64,000 nt of DNA from Ferruginibacter paludis (GCF_030409685.1 NZ_JAUFQJ010000003.1:1-64000); one strand, 5' to 3'; positions 45,541 to 55,661 are shown, counted from the first letter of the stretch. Numbers and translations are program-made. The notes: a model not told the origin generated them from the sequence alone.

Positions 45541-45882
45541 TCAACTGCGTCTTAAATAACTGCCGGATAAAGCGGCAAAACCTGCTACCAGTGCGCCTAT
45601 AAGGGCGGTGATGCCAATGAGCATAAAGGGACTATCTGTTTTAAACATCAGCATGCTTACTTTATGGGCCAGCAAATGATTGTTGTTACTGCTGATATAC
45701 CAGGATAAAGAACCCCATAACAACAGGATGGAAATGAACCCTGTTAAAAAAGATTTACCCGGGTGCTGTGGTATTAAGGCTGATACAACGAATGCAACAA
45801 ATGCAATGCTCCACCAGGGCAGGTACAGGCAGGCCGCCACACTTAACAAGGCAATCAATACTAAAGAGACGATAAATTTCAT
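45541..45882 (-). CDS. Small membrane protein, hypothetical (113 aa)
   Basis: The ATG at 45882 (MKFIVSLVLIALLSVAACLY) is preferred; the upstream ATG at 45960 would overlap the preceding gene and add polar residues before a membrane segment. Four predicted helices (about 3-20, 23-40, 45-65, 85-106) and a basic end (LRRS). It resembles small uncharacterised Bacteroidota inner-membrane proteins. It follows the penicillin acylase gene by 53 nt on the same strand. Confidence 0.7.
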   Translation of the reverse strand: MKFIVSLVLIALLSVAACLYLPWWSIAFVAFVVSALIPQHPGKSFLTGFISILLLWGSLSWYISSNNNHLLAHKVSMLMFKTDSPFMLIGITALIGALVAGFAALSGSYLRRS

Positions 45883-45935
45883 ATAATCTGTTTGAAAATT
45901 AAGGATGGTTGTTGCAAAAAAATATTGCAACGTTA

Positions 45936-48365
45936 CTAATTGCTGAAACTCATTTTCCATTTTATCCTGCCGTCTTTTTCTTCACCAGCTTTCATCATCC
46001 ACAGCGGGTAGTATTTTCCCGTTACCCACTGGTCAACAAAATTATCGTAGAATTTACTACCGGGGTTGCCACTTTGTCCGCCGGGATAAACGCCCCAGGC
46101 TTCTGTTTTTTCTGTAAGGCTTACAATCATCCTCCAGCTGGGACCATGATCTGACTTGGTGGCGTTGATACAATGTGAACCGCCACCAACCGGCAAGTTC
46201 AACCTGCTGAAAGGTTCCAGTTTTGCCAAATGGTTTATCCTTGTTGCCTTAAATGCCGCCCATGTTAAACGGAATTTGCCTTCTTCAATTTTTAACTGCT
46301 GTGTTGCGGCTTTAAAGGCGGCAGTCACATCATCTGCAAGTGTTTCCTTTACGGGTGTTTCTATATTATCTAAAAATTTATAGCTGCTGTCTCTTAATAT
46401 GCCGTCCAGCAAACTGCTCTCAAAAGGATGTGAGATTACCTGGGGAGCTTTTTTAAATTCATCCTTCAACACAACACTATCAAAACAAGTCCAGAGAACT
46501 GAAAAAATGGTTGGGCCCGTTGCATTAATGTCGTTGTTGAGGTCCCATTTTTTTAACATGCCCAGGTATTTTTTGCCATTTTCATCCAGCTTACCTTCAT
46601 CAATATTTTTTAAAAATAAGGGCCGTGCCATTTCGGCGAATACATCGTAGTTGCTGGTTTGCATGGCCATCATATCCTGCGGCGTGATGGCGCTCATGGC
46701 AGTCAATTTCCTGTTGATGATCAAACCACGGTAAGGCGGATAATCACGGCCAAGGTAATATGGATACGTGGAGTCGGCCGGCTTTTGATTGGCACTGCTA
46801 ACAAAGCCTCTTTCGGGGTTGTACTGAAACGGGTTTTCATCCTGGGGTATCATGCCCTGCCACATGTAGCTGCTGTCGGTACCGGGCATAATAAAATCGC
46901 CCTGCCCTTTCCATTTCGCAGGCCACTCGCCTTGCGTGCGCATGGCAATATCTCCATTTTTGGCTGCAAAGGCGAAGTTTTGCCCGGGTGTATGCATGTT
47001 GGTGACAGCCGCTAAATAATCTGCATAATTTTTTGCATGGTTTAGCATATTGAAGGCCAGCAGTTCTTTACTGGGATCGTGCGCTTTCCATCTAACGGCA
47101 TAATATTTATTGCCCGTAATTCTGCTGCCGCTGAAAGTTTTATCGTACATCACCGGGCCAAAAACCGTGTAGGCAACTTTATCAATATAATCCGGCTGGT
47201 CTTTTATTTTAATAGTTTCTATACGGAACTCCGTTTTCTTCCAGGCACTGTCAAACCAGTATTCATTGCGGCTTTCGTCTTTAAATTTTATTTCATAGTA
47301 GTCCCTTACATCGCGGCCACCATTGGTAACGCCCCAGGCTACGTTATCATTAAAGCCGATGATTACACTGGGTGCGCCGGGAAAGGTAGCGCCATACACG
47401 TTAAAGTTGGGAGTGCTTAGCTGCATCTCGAACCAAAGCGATGGCAGGTTTAAACCCAGGTGCGGATCGTTGCATAAAATGGGCGCACCGCTTTTTGTTT
47501 TGCCGCCTGCAGCCACCCAGTTGTTGCTGCCATTTTCCGGATCGGGCTTTTCTTCCTGCATTACCAGCAAATCTTTATTGGCGAAGTAAACAGAATCTGC
47601 TGTGGCAGGCGCTTTCACCAATACTTTGGGTGCTGCATATATTGTTCCTTTGGGAATAATGGGATCCAGGGAATCTTGTTTGGAGGGATATAACAAATCA
47701 AAATCTGCGGGGCTGAAATAAGTTTTCGCATTCGTCATTTCAATATCATCATCATGCGCCGCCAAATCGTACGACATGTATTTTAAAAATAAAGCCGTTT
47801 TTAAATTGGTCCAGGGCTCTGGCTGATAGCCTATTAATTTATATTCGATGGGCAATTTTGCTTCTGTAAGATTGCTGATATAGGCGTTTACACCCGCCGT
47901 GTAAGCGTCGCAGGAAGCCTTGGTTGTTGGGTCTGCTTCCATTTCTTTCAATGAAATTTCCGCGGCATACACCATACCTAACCGCCTGAACTCACGGTCA
48001 TGCGTAAGCGCTTTTTCACCAATAATTTCACTTGCCCGTCCGGCAGCGGCATGGGTTTGCAATTCCATTTGCCATAGCCTGAATTTAGCATGCAGGTAAC
48101 CCTGTACAAAATAGGCGTCGTTTTCCTGTTCGGCAAAAACATGCGGCACCAGTCTGTCATCGAGGTACACATTGACTTTAGCTTTCAACTGAGGAAAATT
48201 AAACGTTTCATTAAAGGTCGCATCAGCATTTTCGGCATTCTGCCAAACACCGTGTTGCGGACTCAGCAATTTGCCAAGTGGTGCAGGTAATAACAGTTTT
48301 GAATTAAGGGTAATTATCAAACCGGTTGTTACAGCTGCGGAAAGAATGCATGGCAAGAGTTTCAT
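45936..48365 (-). CDS. Penicillin acylase family protein
   Basis: 809 residues with an N-terminal signal/anchor (about 5-25). The Ntn-hydrolase hallmark is ENGSNNWVAAGGKTKSGAPI, where self-cleavage before the Ser of GSNNW would create the catalytic nucleophile; NDPHLGLNLPSLWFEM and WGVTNGGRD are further family motifs. Relatives hydrolyse amides such as penicillins or N-acyl-homoserine lactones; the natural substrate here is unknown. Periplasmic maturation into alpha and beta chains is expected. Confidence 0.92.
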   Translation of the reverse strand: MKLLPCILSAAVTTGLIITLNSKLLLPAPLGKLLSPQHGVWQNAENADATFNETFNFPQLKAKVNVYLDDRLVPHVFAEQENDAYFVQGYLHAKFRLWQMELQTHAAAGRASEIIGEKALTHDREFRRLGMVYAAEISLKEMEADPTTKASCDAYTAGVNAYISNLTEAKLPIEYKLIGYQPEPWTNLKTALFLKYMSYDLAAHDDDIEMTNAKTYFSPADFDLLYPSKQDSLDPIIPKGTIYAAPKVLVKAPATADSVYFANKDLLVMQEEKPDPENGSNNWVAAGGKTKSGAPILCNDPHLGLNLPSLWFEMQLSTPNFNVYGATFPGAPSVIIGFNDNVAWGVTNGGRDVRDYYEIKFKDESRNEYWFDSAWKKTEFRIETIKIKDQPDYIDKVAYTVFGPVMYDKTFSGSRITGNKYYAVRWKAHDPSKELLAFNMLNHAKNYADYLAAVTNMHTPGQNFAFAAKNGDIAMRTQGEWPAKWKGQGDFIMPGTDSSYMWQGMIPQDENPFQYNPERGFVSSANQKPADSTYPYYLGRDYPPYRGLIINRKLTAMSAITPQDMMAMQTSNYDVFAEMARPLFLKNIDEGKLDENGKKYLGMLKKWDLNNDINATGPTIFSVLWTCFDSVVLKDEFKKAPQVISHPFESSLLDGILRDSSYKFLDNIETPVKETLADDVTAAFKAATQQLKIEEGKFRLTWAAFKATRINHLAKLEPFSRLNLPVGGGSHCINATKSDHGPSWRMIVSLTEKTEAWGVYPGGQSGNPGSKFYDNFVDQWVTGKYYPLWMMKAGEEKDGRIKWKMSFSN

Positions 48366-48434
48366 AAAAAAATTTGTATGCGTAAAATAAGTAAATCCAT
48401 CTTTAACAAACTAATTTCAATTATTTATTTTTGT

Positions 48435-49049
48435 ATGATGCAGACAGACAGTATTGATGTTAAAAATATTCTCGGCTTACAATTACCTACCGACCCCCGC
48501 TGGATCAACCTCGCTGAAATGCAACTGGAAGAAATACTGACTGACCATGCTTATTGCGAGCAAAAGGCGGCTACCACTTGCATTACACTCATTCAACGTT
48601 ATAGTGATAAGGAAAAATTAGTTACCAGTTTAAGCCCGATTGTTACAGAAGAATGGGGCCATTTTCGCCTGGTGCTTGCTGAACTGCATAAAAGAAAATT
48701 ACAACTGGGCAAGCAAAGAAAAGATGTGTATGTAAATAAATTAATTGAGTTTCAGCAGAAAGGTGGTAGCCCCGATGACCGGATGCTGGACCATTTACTA
48801 ACCATGGCATTGATAGAAGCCCGCAGTTGCGAACGTTTTAAAAGATTAAGTGAAGGGTTGAATGATGCCTACATGAGAAGATTTTACCGCCGCTTTATGG
48901 AAAGCGAAGCCGGGCATTATACTTTGTTTATTGAACTCGCTGAAACCTATTGCAAAAAAGATAAAGTTCGCAAGCGCTGGAAAGAATGGCTGGTGCATGA
49001 GAAGGCCGTGATGGATGAGATGGAAGTAAGGGGGGATCGGATACATTAG
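48435..49049 (+). CDS. miaE: tRNA-(ms2io6A)-hydroxylase, ferritin-like di-iron enzyme
   Basis: 204 residues from the ATG at 48435; another ATG follows at 48438 and an upstream one at 48378 adds non-conserved residues. Di-iron ligands appear as EILTDHAYCEQKAATTC, TEEWGHFRLV, EARSCERFKRLSEGL and ESEAGHYTLFIELAE, the E-ExxH pattern of MiaE. It hydroxylates the isopentenyl group of modified A37 in tRNA with oxygen. Divergent from the penicillin acylase gene and ending at a terminator. Confidence 0.92.
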   Translation: MMQTDSIDVKNILGLQLPTDPRWINLAEMQLEEILTDHAYCEQKAATTCITLIQRYSDKEKLVTSLSPIVTEEWGHFRLVLAELHKRKLQLGKQRKDVYVNKLIEFQQKGGSPDDRMLDHLLTMALIEARSCERFKRLSEGLNDAYMRRFYRRFMESEAGHYTLFIELAETYCKKDKVRKRWKEWLVHEKAVMDEMEVRGDRIH

Positions 49050-49051
49050 TG

Positions 49052-49086
49052 AGTGGCCCCCTAAATCCCCAAGGGGGGACTTTTTT
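49052..49086 (+). terminator. Terminator after miaE
   Basis: AGT-gg-CCCCC pairs with GGGGG-g-ACT around TAAATCCCCAA and ends in TTTTTT. The CCCCCTAAATCCCC string is of a type often met in Bacteroidota intergenic DNA. Confidence 0.7.
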
Positions 49087-49208
49087 GGAGTGCACACTTC
49101 GGAGTTTATTTGCTTAATGCCGCAGCTAGCAGGAAAGGCTCCGATGGTCAATTTAATTTCTTGTTTTGTGATTTTAGATCTACTATTCCCATTATCCGTT
49201 TTCATCCG

Positions 49209-50216
49209 CTACATCTGCGTTTCTATATTTGCAAAATAGCTTCGCTCCGCTTCAAAATTGATGTAGGGATATTGACTGTTTAGCTGGTTTACTTTTTCCA
49301 GGTTTGTTTGTAAGAATTTTTTGTGCTGCTGCGATGTTGGGTTAAATGGTTTGTGACTTTTGGCGGCATTGATACTATTGATTTCGGCCATCAGTTTTTT
49401 TGTTGTTTCATCAATACATACATCCACAAACTTTTCCCATACATAATTTGTCGCCGCATAATTTGGATGCACCATGTCTTCTGCATAAAAACGGTAATCT
49501 CTTAAATCGTCAATCACCAGCTCATAGGCAGGAAAATAAAACCGGTTCTGGTCGTTTTCAATCAATGTATGTACTGCCTGTATCAGCGTGGCTTTGCTGC
49601 GGTTGTTTTCTACAAACCCATCCCTTAAATGCCGCACCGGGCTGATGGTAAAAATTATTTTTATTGTTGGATTAATGATTTTAATATCTGTAATCATTTG
49701 CTGCAACGCCGTTGTGATTTCTTCTACGCTCAGTAATTTTTTATTGAATTTATCTGTCGGCACTTTGTGGCAGTTGGCTACCACTTCTCCCTGCAACCCT
49801 GCACTACTGCCCGTTGCCAGCGTATAGGCAAATGCAGAGCCCAGGGTTAACAATAACCAGTCTGCATTTTTTAAAAATGTATGTGCTTTTTGTTGCGACT
49901 GATTTATACCTTGTAAACATTGTTCCAAGTCAGGATGCGAAAAACGGCTGTGGTGCTCCCAGCTGTTCCAGCATTCGTTCTGGTAAAATAAATCTGCTGC
50001 TGCGTATTGTTTGTTATGAATGTAAGAGTTGATGGATTTGGTAATACTGATGGGATTGAATAAAATTCCATTGGGATTTTCAAGCACATCAAATTTGTGC
50101 TGCTTTAATTTAGCGCCCATATTTTCTGTAAAGCAGGATCCAATCAGCAACAATTTTTGCTGGTGACTAATAGTGGTTGCGAATGGTTTGGGTGAAAAGG
50201 CCAGGTGAAAATTCAT
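49209..50216 (-). CDS. GSCFA domain protein
   Basis: 335 residues. The family name motif appears as LLIGSCFTENMG near residue 24-35, with ENPNGILFNPISI and the later HPNYAATNYVWEKF. GSCFA proteins are SGNH-hydrolase-like and share conserved Ser and His with esterases, but no activity is established. No signal peptide. A CAAAATTA on the plus strand at 50221-50228 reads TAATTTTG on the minus strand just before the ATG, so the transcript could be leaderless (tentative). Confidence 0.88.
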   Translation of the reverse strand: MNFHLAFSPKPFATTISHQQKLLLIGSCFTENMGAKLKQHKFDVLENPNGILFNPISITKSINSYIHNKQYAAADLFYQNECWNSWEHHSRFSHPDLEQCLQGINQSQQKAHTFLKNADWLLLTLGSAFAYTLATGSSAGLQGEVVANCHKVPTDKFNKKLLSVEEITTALQQMITDIKIINPTIKIIFTISPVRHLRDGFVENNRSKATLIQAVHTLIENDQNRFYFPAYELVIDDLRDYRFYAEDMVHPNYAATNYVWEKFVDVCIDETTKKLMAEINSINAAKSHKPFNPTSQQHKKFLQTNLEKVNQLNSQYPYINFEAERSYFANIETQM

Positions 50217-50356
50217 TAAGCAAAATTACTGGATTGTTTTTTATGGATAGAACACTATTGGATGGAACGCTGATGACACTGATTGGGCAGCATTTGAACG
50301 GATAATTTAAAACTGATAAAATACGGATATTGGAAGTGTATTAAGTTGGTACGGTA

Positions 50357-51223
50357 TTACACAAATATTTCATTGGCAATATCAATGCATTCTGATAAAG
50401 CCTGTTCATTTAAATTATTGAGCAAATTCAATTGATTGAAACAGGGGATCATTAACGCAGTGTCCATATTACCAACGAGTTCATCTCCAGCCATCGGGCA
50501 CCCGCCGATGCCTTTTAATGCACCGTCAAAACGACGGCAGCCAGCCTGCAAGGCCGCATCCAGTTTAGCTTTCCAATTGTGTGTTGTAGAATGCAGGTGA
50601 ACGCCGATGGTTGTGTCCGGATACGCAGGTATCACTGTTTTTAAAATGGACCCTACTTGTTGTGGCGTGGCAATGCCAATAGTGTCGGCAATTGATATAA
50701 TGCTTATATCCATTGCTGTCATGGTTTCCAACCACTGCATAACTATGCTTTCATTATAGGGATCGCCATATAAATTACCAAAACCCATGGAAATATAAAT
50801 GACCAGTTTTTTTTGATTTTTTATACAGAGATTTTGAATCTCTTCCACAGTCTGCAGTGATTGCTCCATACTGCTGTTGGTATTGCGCAATTGAAAAGTA
50901 GGTGATATGGAAAAAGGAAATCCCAGGTAAGTGATTGCATTGTGTACCATTGCATCCTGGGCGCCGCGGGTATTTGCCACAATGGCGAGCAGTTTTGTTT
51001 TTGATCCATCTGAGTTAAGCCCGCGGATTACCTGTTCTGTATCGGCCATTTGCGGAATGGCCTTATGAGAAACAAAGCTGCCAAAATCAATGGTATTAAA
51101 ACCTACTCTTAGTAAGGCGTTGAGGTACTGTATTTTTTTGTGAGTAGGTATAAAGTGGGGCCAGCCCTGCATGGCGTCCCTGGGGCATTCAATTAGCTGT
51201 ATAACAGGTGATGCAATGTTCAT
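50357..51223 (-). CDS. Hydroxymethylglutaryl-CoA lyase-like protein
   Basis: 288 residues, a DRE-TIM metallolyase. Hallmarks are IQLIECPRDAMQGWPHFIP near the start (the catalytic Arg in PRD), VHLHSTTHNW (metal-binding His pair) and IGGCPMAGDELVGN with the flexible-loop Cys of HMG-CoA lyases. The usual reaction splits HMG-CoA to acetyl-CoA and acetoacetate in leucine breakdown. The loop after GGCP departs from the usual GGCPYAxGASGN, so the natural substrate should be regarded as likely rather than certain. Confidence 0.85.
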   Translation of the reverse strand: MNIASPVIQLIECPRDAMQGWPHFIPTHKKIQYLNALLRVGFNTIDFGSFVSHKAIPQMADTEQVIRGLNSDGSKTKLLAIVANTRGAQDAMVHNAITYLGFPFSISPTFQLRNTNSSMEQSLQTVEEIQNLCIKNQKKLVIYISMGFGNLYGDPYNESIVMQWLETMTAMDISIISIADTIGIATPQQVGSILKTVIPAYPDTTIGVHLHSTTHNWKAKLDAALQAGCRRFDGALKGIGGCPMAGDELVGNMDTALMIPCFNQLNLLNNLNEQALSECIDIANEIFV

Positions 51224-51232
51224 TGCTACAAG

Positions 51233-51269
51233 TTAAAAAAAGAGCAGCATATTTTAGTATGCTGCTCTT
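51233..51269 (-). terminator. Terminator of the TPR-like secreted protein gene
   Basis: AAGAGCAGCAT (51240-51250) pairs perfectly with ATGCTGCTCTT (51259-51269); on the minus strand the stem is followed by a T-tract (complement of 51234-51240). Confidence 0.9.
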
Positions 51270-51290
51270 ACAAATTAATTCAACAAACTA

Positions 51291-52559
51291 TTATTGCGCT
51301 TCTTTTATTTTTTTATCGTATGCTGCAGATTTAACAGCATCTTTTTTTACATCATAGATGTTCTTCAGAATTGAAAGTGCCTGTTTGTAATTTACTTTTT
51401 CGCCGGCCTTTGGTTTAGGATTTTCCGCATACAGGCTCACCACTTTTTCGGCATAAGGTATGGCATCATTCATTTGCTTTGTAGCATTGGCTTCCATATC
51501 TTTTTTTGTTTTAAGATCGGCCGGCTTTGGTCCTTTTATTTTTCTTGCATCTTCTGACAGATCAATAGAATTATTGTATAAGAAATTAGCCATTAAAAAA
51601 TTAGCCTCCTGTGTTGATTTGACAGCAATGGCTTTCTTCAAAACTTCTGGTAATTTCTCTTTAAAAGGAGTTGTATTGGCTGTTTTCATTTCGTCTGAAT
51701 AAATATACCTGTACAATTCGACACTATAGTTGAAAGGAAGCACGTAATTATCAGGATACTTTGCCATTAAGGCATCATATTTATCGAAAATCTGTGGCTT
51801 TTCTACACCATCGGTAGCCTGTTCAATTTCAAGTGCCGTCCAGTAATCCGCGTTTTTAGGATATGACTTTTTACCTTTCTCTATTATATCTGTAAAGGCT
51901 GCCTGGTCCTTTTTATTTTTGTAATAATCTGCCAGGTATTGGTAAGCATCTACGTATTGGGTATCAGCAATATTGGCATCTACCAGTTTTTTATAAAAAA
52001 TAGCCGCATCATCTTTTTTCTTAGCATCGTTTGCAGCTATTGCTGTATACAAAGTTAACATGGTATCGATACCATTGAATTTATATTTATTGGCACCTTC
52101 CAGCCCTTTTGAATAAATAAAATCATGTACTTCGATGGCCTTTTTAAAATTTTCAAAAGCTACATCATAATTTTTCTGCGTGTAAGCTTTTACGCCCAGG
52201 TCAGACGAAAAACCGGCATACAAATCGAACAGAACTGAATTGTTTTCGTCTTTGGAAAGGGGTGCTTTTGGATCGAGCTGAAAATATTTTTGGATTGCAT
52301 TAAATGCTTCGGTTTTCATGGCACCTGCATCCGTAATGCTCATTGCTGAATCTTTCGATGTTAAATCATACGCAAAGCCTTTATAATACCAGCCATCCGG
52401 CTTTTGAGCATTTTTTTCTACCGCAAGATATTTATCTACAGCTTCTTTTGCTTGTTTTGTCTGACGCAGCAAAACATATTTTTTAACATCATCAATGCTT
52501 TGTGCAAATGCAATGTTAACCAACAGTACTGCGGCTGCGAAAAAGGAAAGTTTCTTCAT
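51291..52559 (-). CDS. Secreted TPR-like hypothetical protein
   Basis: 422 residues with signal peptide MKKLSFFAAAVLLVNIAFA-Q. The mature protein is helical with TPR-like units (KNYDVAFENFKKAIEVHDF, AYQYLADYYKNKKDQAAF, LEGANKYKF) and Lys-rich. It should be periplasmic. No enzymatic motif; such proteins often scaffold envelope complexes. It has its own terminator. Confidence 0.85.
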   Translation of the reverse strand: MKKLSFFAAAVLLVNIAFAQSIDDVKKYVLLRQTKQAKEAVDKYLAVEKNAQKPDGWYYKGFAYDLTSKDSAMSITDAGAMKTEAFNAIQKYFQLDPKAPLSKDENNSVLFDLYAGFSSDLGVKAYTQKNYDVAFENFKKAIEVHDFIYSKGLEGANKYKFNGIDTMLTLYTAIAANDAKKKDDAAIFYKKLVDANIADTQYVDAYQYLADYYKNKKDQAAFTDIIEKGKKSYPKNADYWTALEIEQATDGVEKPQIFDKYDALMAKYPDNYVLPFNYSVELYRYIYSDEMKTANTTPFKEKLPEVLKKAIAVKSTQEANFLMANFLYNNSIDLSEDARKIKGPKPADLKTKKDMEANATKQMNDAIPYAEKVVSLYAENPKPKAGEKVNYKQALSILKNIYDVKKDAVKSAAYDKKIKEAQ

Positions 52560-52946
52560 TTCAAATTTTATTTTAGGCGTTAAAGGTATTAGTTTGTTGT
52601 TAATTAGGATAAAAAGATCATGGAAATTTCATAAACCATGCCATAATTGGGGCTCTTTTACAAATTATTGCCAAAACTGCCGCTGCACGGAAAACATCGC
52701 GTTTATCGGTCCTATAAAGACACAGGCTGAAACAGCTTACACTTCGATTCAGCTGCGCCAGGGATGGCAGCGGCACCCCGCAAAGCGCCGTAAACACGCC
52801 GGTTATTGGCACTTGGTCACTATGGCGCTGCGGAGTAGAGCGGACAGCCCGCCCGGGCGCTCAAAAGAATCAGCGCCTGGAGTAATGCTCTATTCATCAT
52901 AAAGACATTGTTATTACATTTGCCTAAATAAAACAACACCTAACTT
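52560..52946. other. Intergenic region with a REP-like palindromic repeat
   Basis: 387 bases between divergent genes. The GC-rich part 52755-52865 is the REP-like element listed separately; the remainder has no gene and no clear promoter box for dnaG. Confidence 0.6.
52755..52865. repeat. REP-like palindromic element upstream of dnaG
   Basis: CCGCAAAGCGCC (about 52778-52790) pairs with GGCGCTGCGG (about 52824-52833), leaving a 2-nt bulge. The stem is flanked by AGGGATGGCAGCGGCACC and AGTAGAGCGGACAGCCC. These flanks resemble palindromic intergenic repeats I know from other Bacteroidota genomes; only one copy lies in this window. Confidence 0.55.
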
Positions 52947-54890
52947 TTGATTTCTCCTAATACCATACAGCAAATTCTCAGCAGGATTGATATTATTGAG
53001 ATAGTGGGCACTTTTGTAAAACTAAAAAAAAGGGGCACCAACTATCTGGGCCTGTGCCCTTTTCACAACGAAAAATCACCATCTTTTACGGTATCGCCGG
53101 CAAAGGAAATTTACAAGTGTTTTGGTTGCGGCCGCAGTGGCAACAGCATTGGCTTTTTAATGGAGCATGAAAAGTACACCTATGTAGAAGCGCTTCGCTG
53201 GCTGGCACAACGGTACAATGTGGAAATTGAAGAGACAGAGGTTTCGCCGGAACAAAAATTACAACAACAGAGTGCGGAGAGTTTATTTATCATCAACAAT
53301 TTTGCGCAGCAATTTTTTACCAATCATTTATTAAATACCGAGGAAGGCCAGGATATAGGCCTGAGCTATTTAAAACAACGTGGTTTCCGCGAAGAGATCA
53401 TTAAAAAATTTCAGCTGGGCTTTAACCCGGAGGCCAGGGATAGTTTTGCAAAAGCAGCCATTCAGGCGCAATACAATGTGGAGCTGCTGCAAAAAAGCGG
53501 GTTGGTGGCCATCAGGGATGAGCGGCCGGTGGATAATTACCGCGGTAGAATTATTTTTCCAATACATAACCAAAGCGGTAAGGTGGTTGGTTTTGGGGCA
53601 AGAATTTTAAAAACAAATGATAAGGCGCCGAAATACATCAATACACCGGAAAATGAAATTTATGTAAAAAGTAAAATTTTATACGGCAGTTATTTTGCCC
53701 GCATGGCTATTGATAAAGCAGATGAATGTTTGCTGGTGGAAGGCTATACCGATGTGGTGAGTCTGCACCAGGCTGGTATTGAAAACGTAGTGGCCAGCGG
53801 CGGTACGTCGCTTACACCCGACCAGTTGCGGCTGGTAAAAAAATACACCAACAACCTCACGATTATTTATGATGGTGATAGTGCCGGTATTAAAGCGGCG
53901 CTGCGGGGGATGGATCTTGCGCTGGAAGAAAGCCTGAACGTAAAACTGGTATTGATACCGGATAAAGAAGATCCGGACAGTTATGTAAATAAAGTGGGCG
54001 CTGCCGCATTTAAGGAATTTATTGCTGCCAATAAAAAAGATTTTATCCTGTTCCAGCTGGAAGTTTCTTTAAAAGATGCCGGCAATGATTCAGCAAAAAA
54101 ATCGGCGGTGGTAAACCAGGTAGCAGAAACGATTTCTAAAATAAACAAGGCGGAAGACTTTACCCGTCAGCAGGATTATATTAAACAAAGCGCTGAATTA
54201 TTAAAGATCGAAGAAGGTGGTTTGCATGCGCTGGTGAATAAATTTATACGGGAAAAAATTACCAGTGAAGAAAATAAAACGAACCGCAAAGAAGCCAATG
54301 ACAATTTTGCTGCGCCTGCCGCTCCTTTTGAAATTGAAGATGACGCTGTTGGATTATTAAACAGGGATGAACAGCAGGAACGGGCCATGGTAAGGAGTTT
54401 GCTTGAATTCGGTTTAAAAGAATGGGATGGTGAACAGCGTGTTGCAGACCATATGTTTGCAGAAATTGAGCACAACCAGCTGGAAGAAATGATTGACAAT
54501 AAAAGCCTGATTGACCTGATAAAGACCTATAAAACCTGGTACGATAACGGGCTGGAGCCGAATGCGAAAACATTTTTATACCATGAAGATTTTGCGCTGA
54601 GCGCCCTGGTGGTAAGTGTAATGGACTATAATTTTGAGATAAGCCATAACTGGAAAAATGTGTTTGAAGGGAAGATAGCTACAAGAGAAGATTTATATAA
54701 GGAAGAAGTATTCAGCACACTGAATTATTTAAAATTGCGGAAGATAAAACGCATGATGGACGAAAACCAGCGGGACATGGAGAAAGAGCAAACAATGGAA
54801 GAACAGCTGGTATTTCTACAGATTCACCAGCACCTGAAACACATGGAAATTGAATTGACCAAACAGTTGGGAACGGTTATTTTCAGATGA
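52947..54890 (+). CDS. dnaG: DNA primase DnaG, TTG start
   Basis: 647 residues. The frame starts with TTG at 52947 (encoded start then ISPNTIQQIL); no ATG lies between it and the zinc finger, so the TTG start is well supported. The CHC2 zinc finger uses Cys37, His40, Cys58 and Cys61 (GLCPFHNEKSPSF, YKCFGCGRSGN). The primase core follows, then a TOPRIM domain with LVEGYTDVVSL and IYDGDSAGIKAA, and a C-terminal helicase-binding region. It makes RNA primers for replication. Confidence 0.96.
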   Translation: MISPNTIQQILSRIDIIEIVGTFVKLKKRGTNYLGLCPFHNEKSPSFTVSPAKEIYKCFGCGRSGNSIGFLMEHEKYTYVEALRWLAQRYNVEIEETEVSPEQKLQQQSAESLFIINNFAQQFFTNHLLNTEEGQDIGLSYLKQRGFREEIIKKFQLGFNPEARDSFAKAAIQAQYNVELLQKSGLVAIRDERPVDNYRGRIIFPIHNQSGKVVGFGARILKTNDKAPKYINTPENEIYVKSKILYGSYFARMAIDKADECLLVEGYTDVVSLHQAGIENVVASGGTSLTPDQLRLVKKYTNNLTIIYDGDSAGIKAALRGMDLALEESLNVKLVLIPDKEDPDSYVNKVGAAAFKEFIAANKKDFILFQLEVSLKDAGNDSAKKSAVVNQVAETISKINKAEDFTRQQDYIKQSAELLKIEEGGLHALVNKFIREKITSEENKTNRKEANDNFAAPAAPFEIEDDAVGLLNRDEQQERAMVRSLLEFGLKEWDGEQRVADHMFAEIEHNQLEEMIDNKSLIDLIKTYKTWYDNGLEPNAKTFLYHEDFALSALVVSVMDYNFEISHNWKNVFEGKIATREDLYKEEVFSTLNYLKLRKIKRMMDENQRDMEKEQTMEEQLVFLQIHQHLKHMEIELTKQLGTVIFR

Positions 54891-54980
54891 GGCGTGAGTG
54901 GTGAGTTGTCAATGGTGAATAGCGAGTTGTGAGTTGTGTGCGGTGGTTGGTCGGACTGCATTTAATTATCCATTAATCAA

Positions 54981-55661
54981 TTATCCAATTCCATGTCCCT
55001 GCTTCTCCCCATGAAATTTAGACACCCCATCTTTATGCAGCAACATTTTTACCAGTTGTATCACCGCTGTTAAAGCGAATATGCCACCGATTACCCAGTT
55101 TAAATATTGCTGACTATTGGCAATTCTTTGCACCATCCATTTACCACCAAAAATAAAAACGCAGTTACCCATCAACGTTCCAATGCCGATGCCAATGATG
55201 TAGACATTGTACTGACTTTGTACAGGCTGCAGGATATTTTTTGTAAATAACACCGTACTCCAGCCAAACCAGAATGGTATCTGGACAGGATTAATAGCAC
55301 ACATCAGCATACCCAACAAAAAACGGTGCAGATGATTATTGAGCATGATATTTTTTGTATTACCACCACCTTTGGCAGCAGCAACAAAACTACCGATTGC
55401 CAGCGCCACAATTATTGCAAGGGTAACCCATTCCATCCATTTCATTAGTGTGGCCTGCTTGCGCACCCAATCAATACCAACCAGCGAAATACGCACATAA
55501 ATCATTTCTACCAGCAATGAACCAAAAGAAAACCAGATGGCTTCCCGGATACTTTCCTGTATACCAATTTGCATAGCGGCTACATTCAGCGTGCCCAATG
55601 GAAGCGATCCTAAAAAACTGATGACAAGTCCCCAAAGAAAAACCTTTATAATATTTGGCAT
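54981..55661 (-). CDS. LysE-family translocator
   Basis: 226 residues from the ATG at 55661 (MPNIIKVFLWGLVISFLGSL); the upstream ATG at 55745 adds 28 polar residues before the first helix. Six membrane segments with PLGTLNVAAMQIG, the LysE/RhtB N-terminal motif, and INPVQIPFWFGWS in the middle. It should export an amino acid or other small molecule. Divergent from the type III PKS cluster, with about 100 nt between the starts, so shared regulation is possible. Confidence 0.85.
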   Translation of the reverse strand: MPNIIKVFLWGLVISFLGSLPLGTLNVAAMQIGIQESIREAIWFSFGSLLVEMIYVRISLVGIDWVRKQATLMKWMEWVTLAIIVALAIGSFVAAAKGGGNTKNIMLNNHLHRFLLGMLMCAINPVQIPFWFGWSTVLFTKNILQPVQSQYNVYIIGIGIGTLMGNCVFIFGGKWMVQRIANSQQYLNWVIGGIFALTAVIQLVKMLLHKDGVSKFHGEKQGHGIG

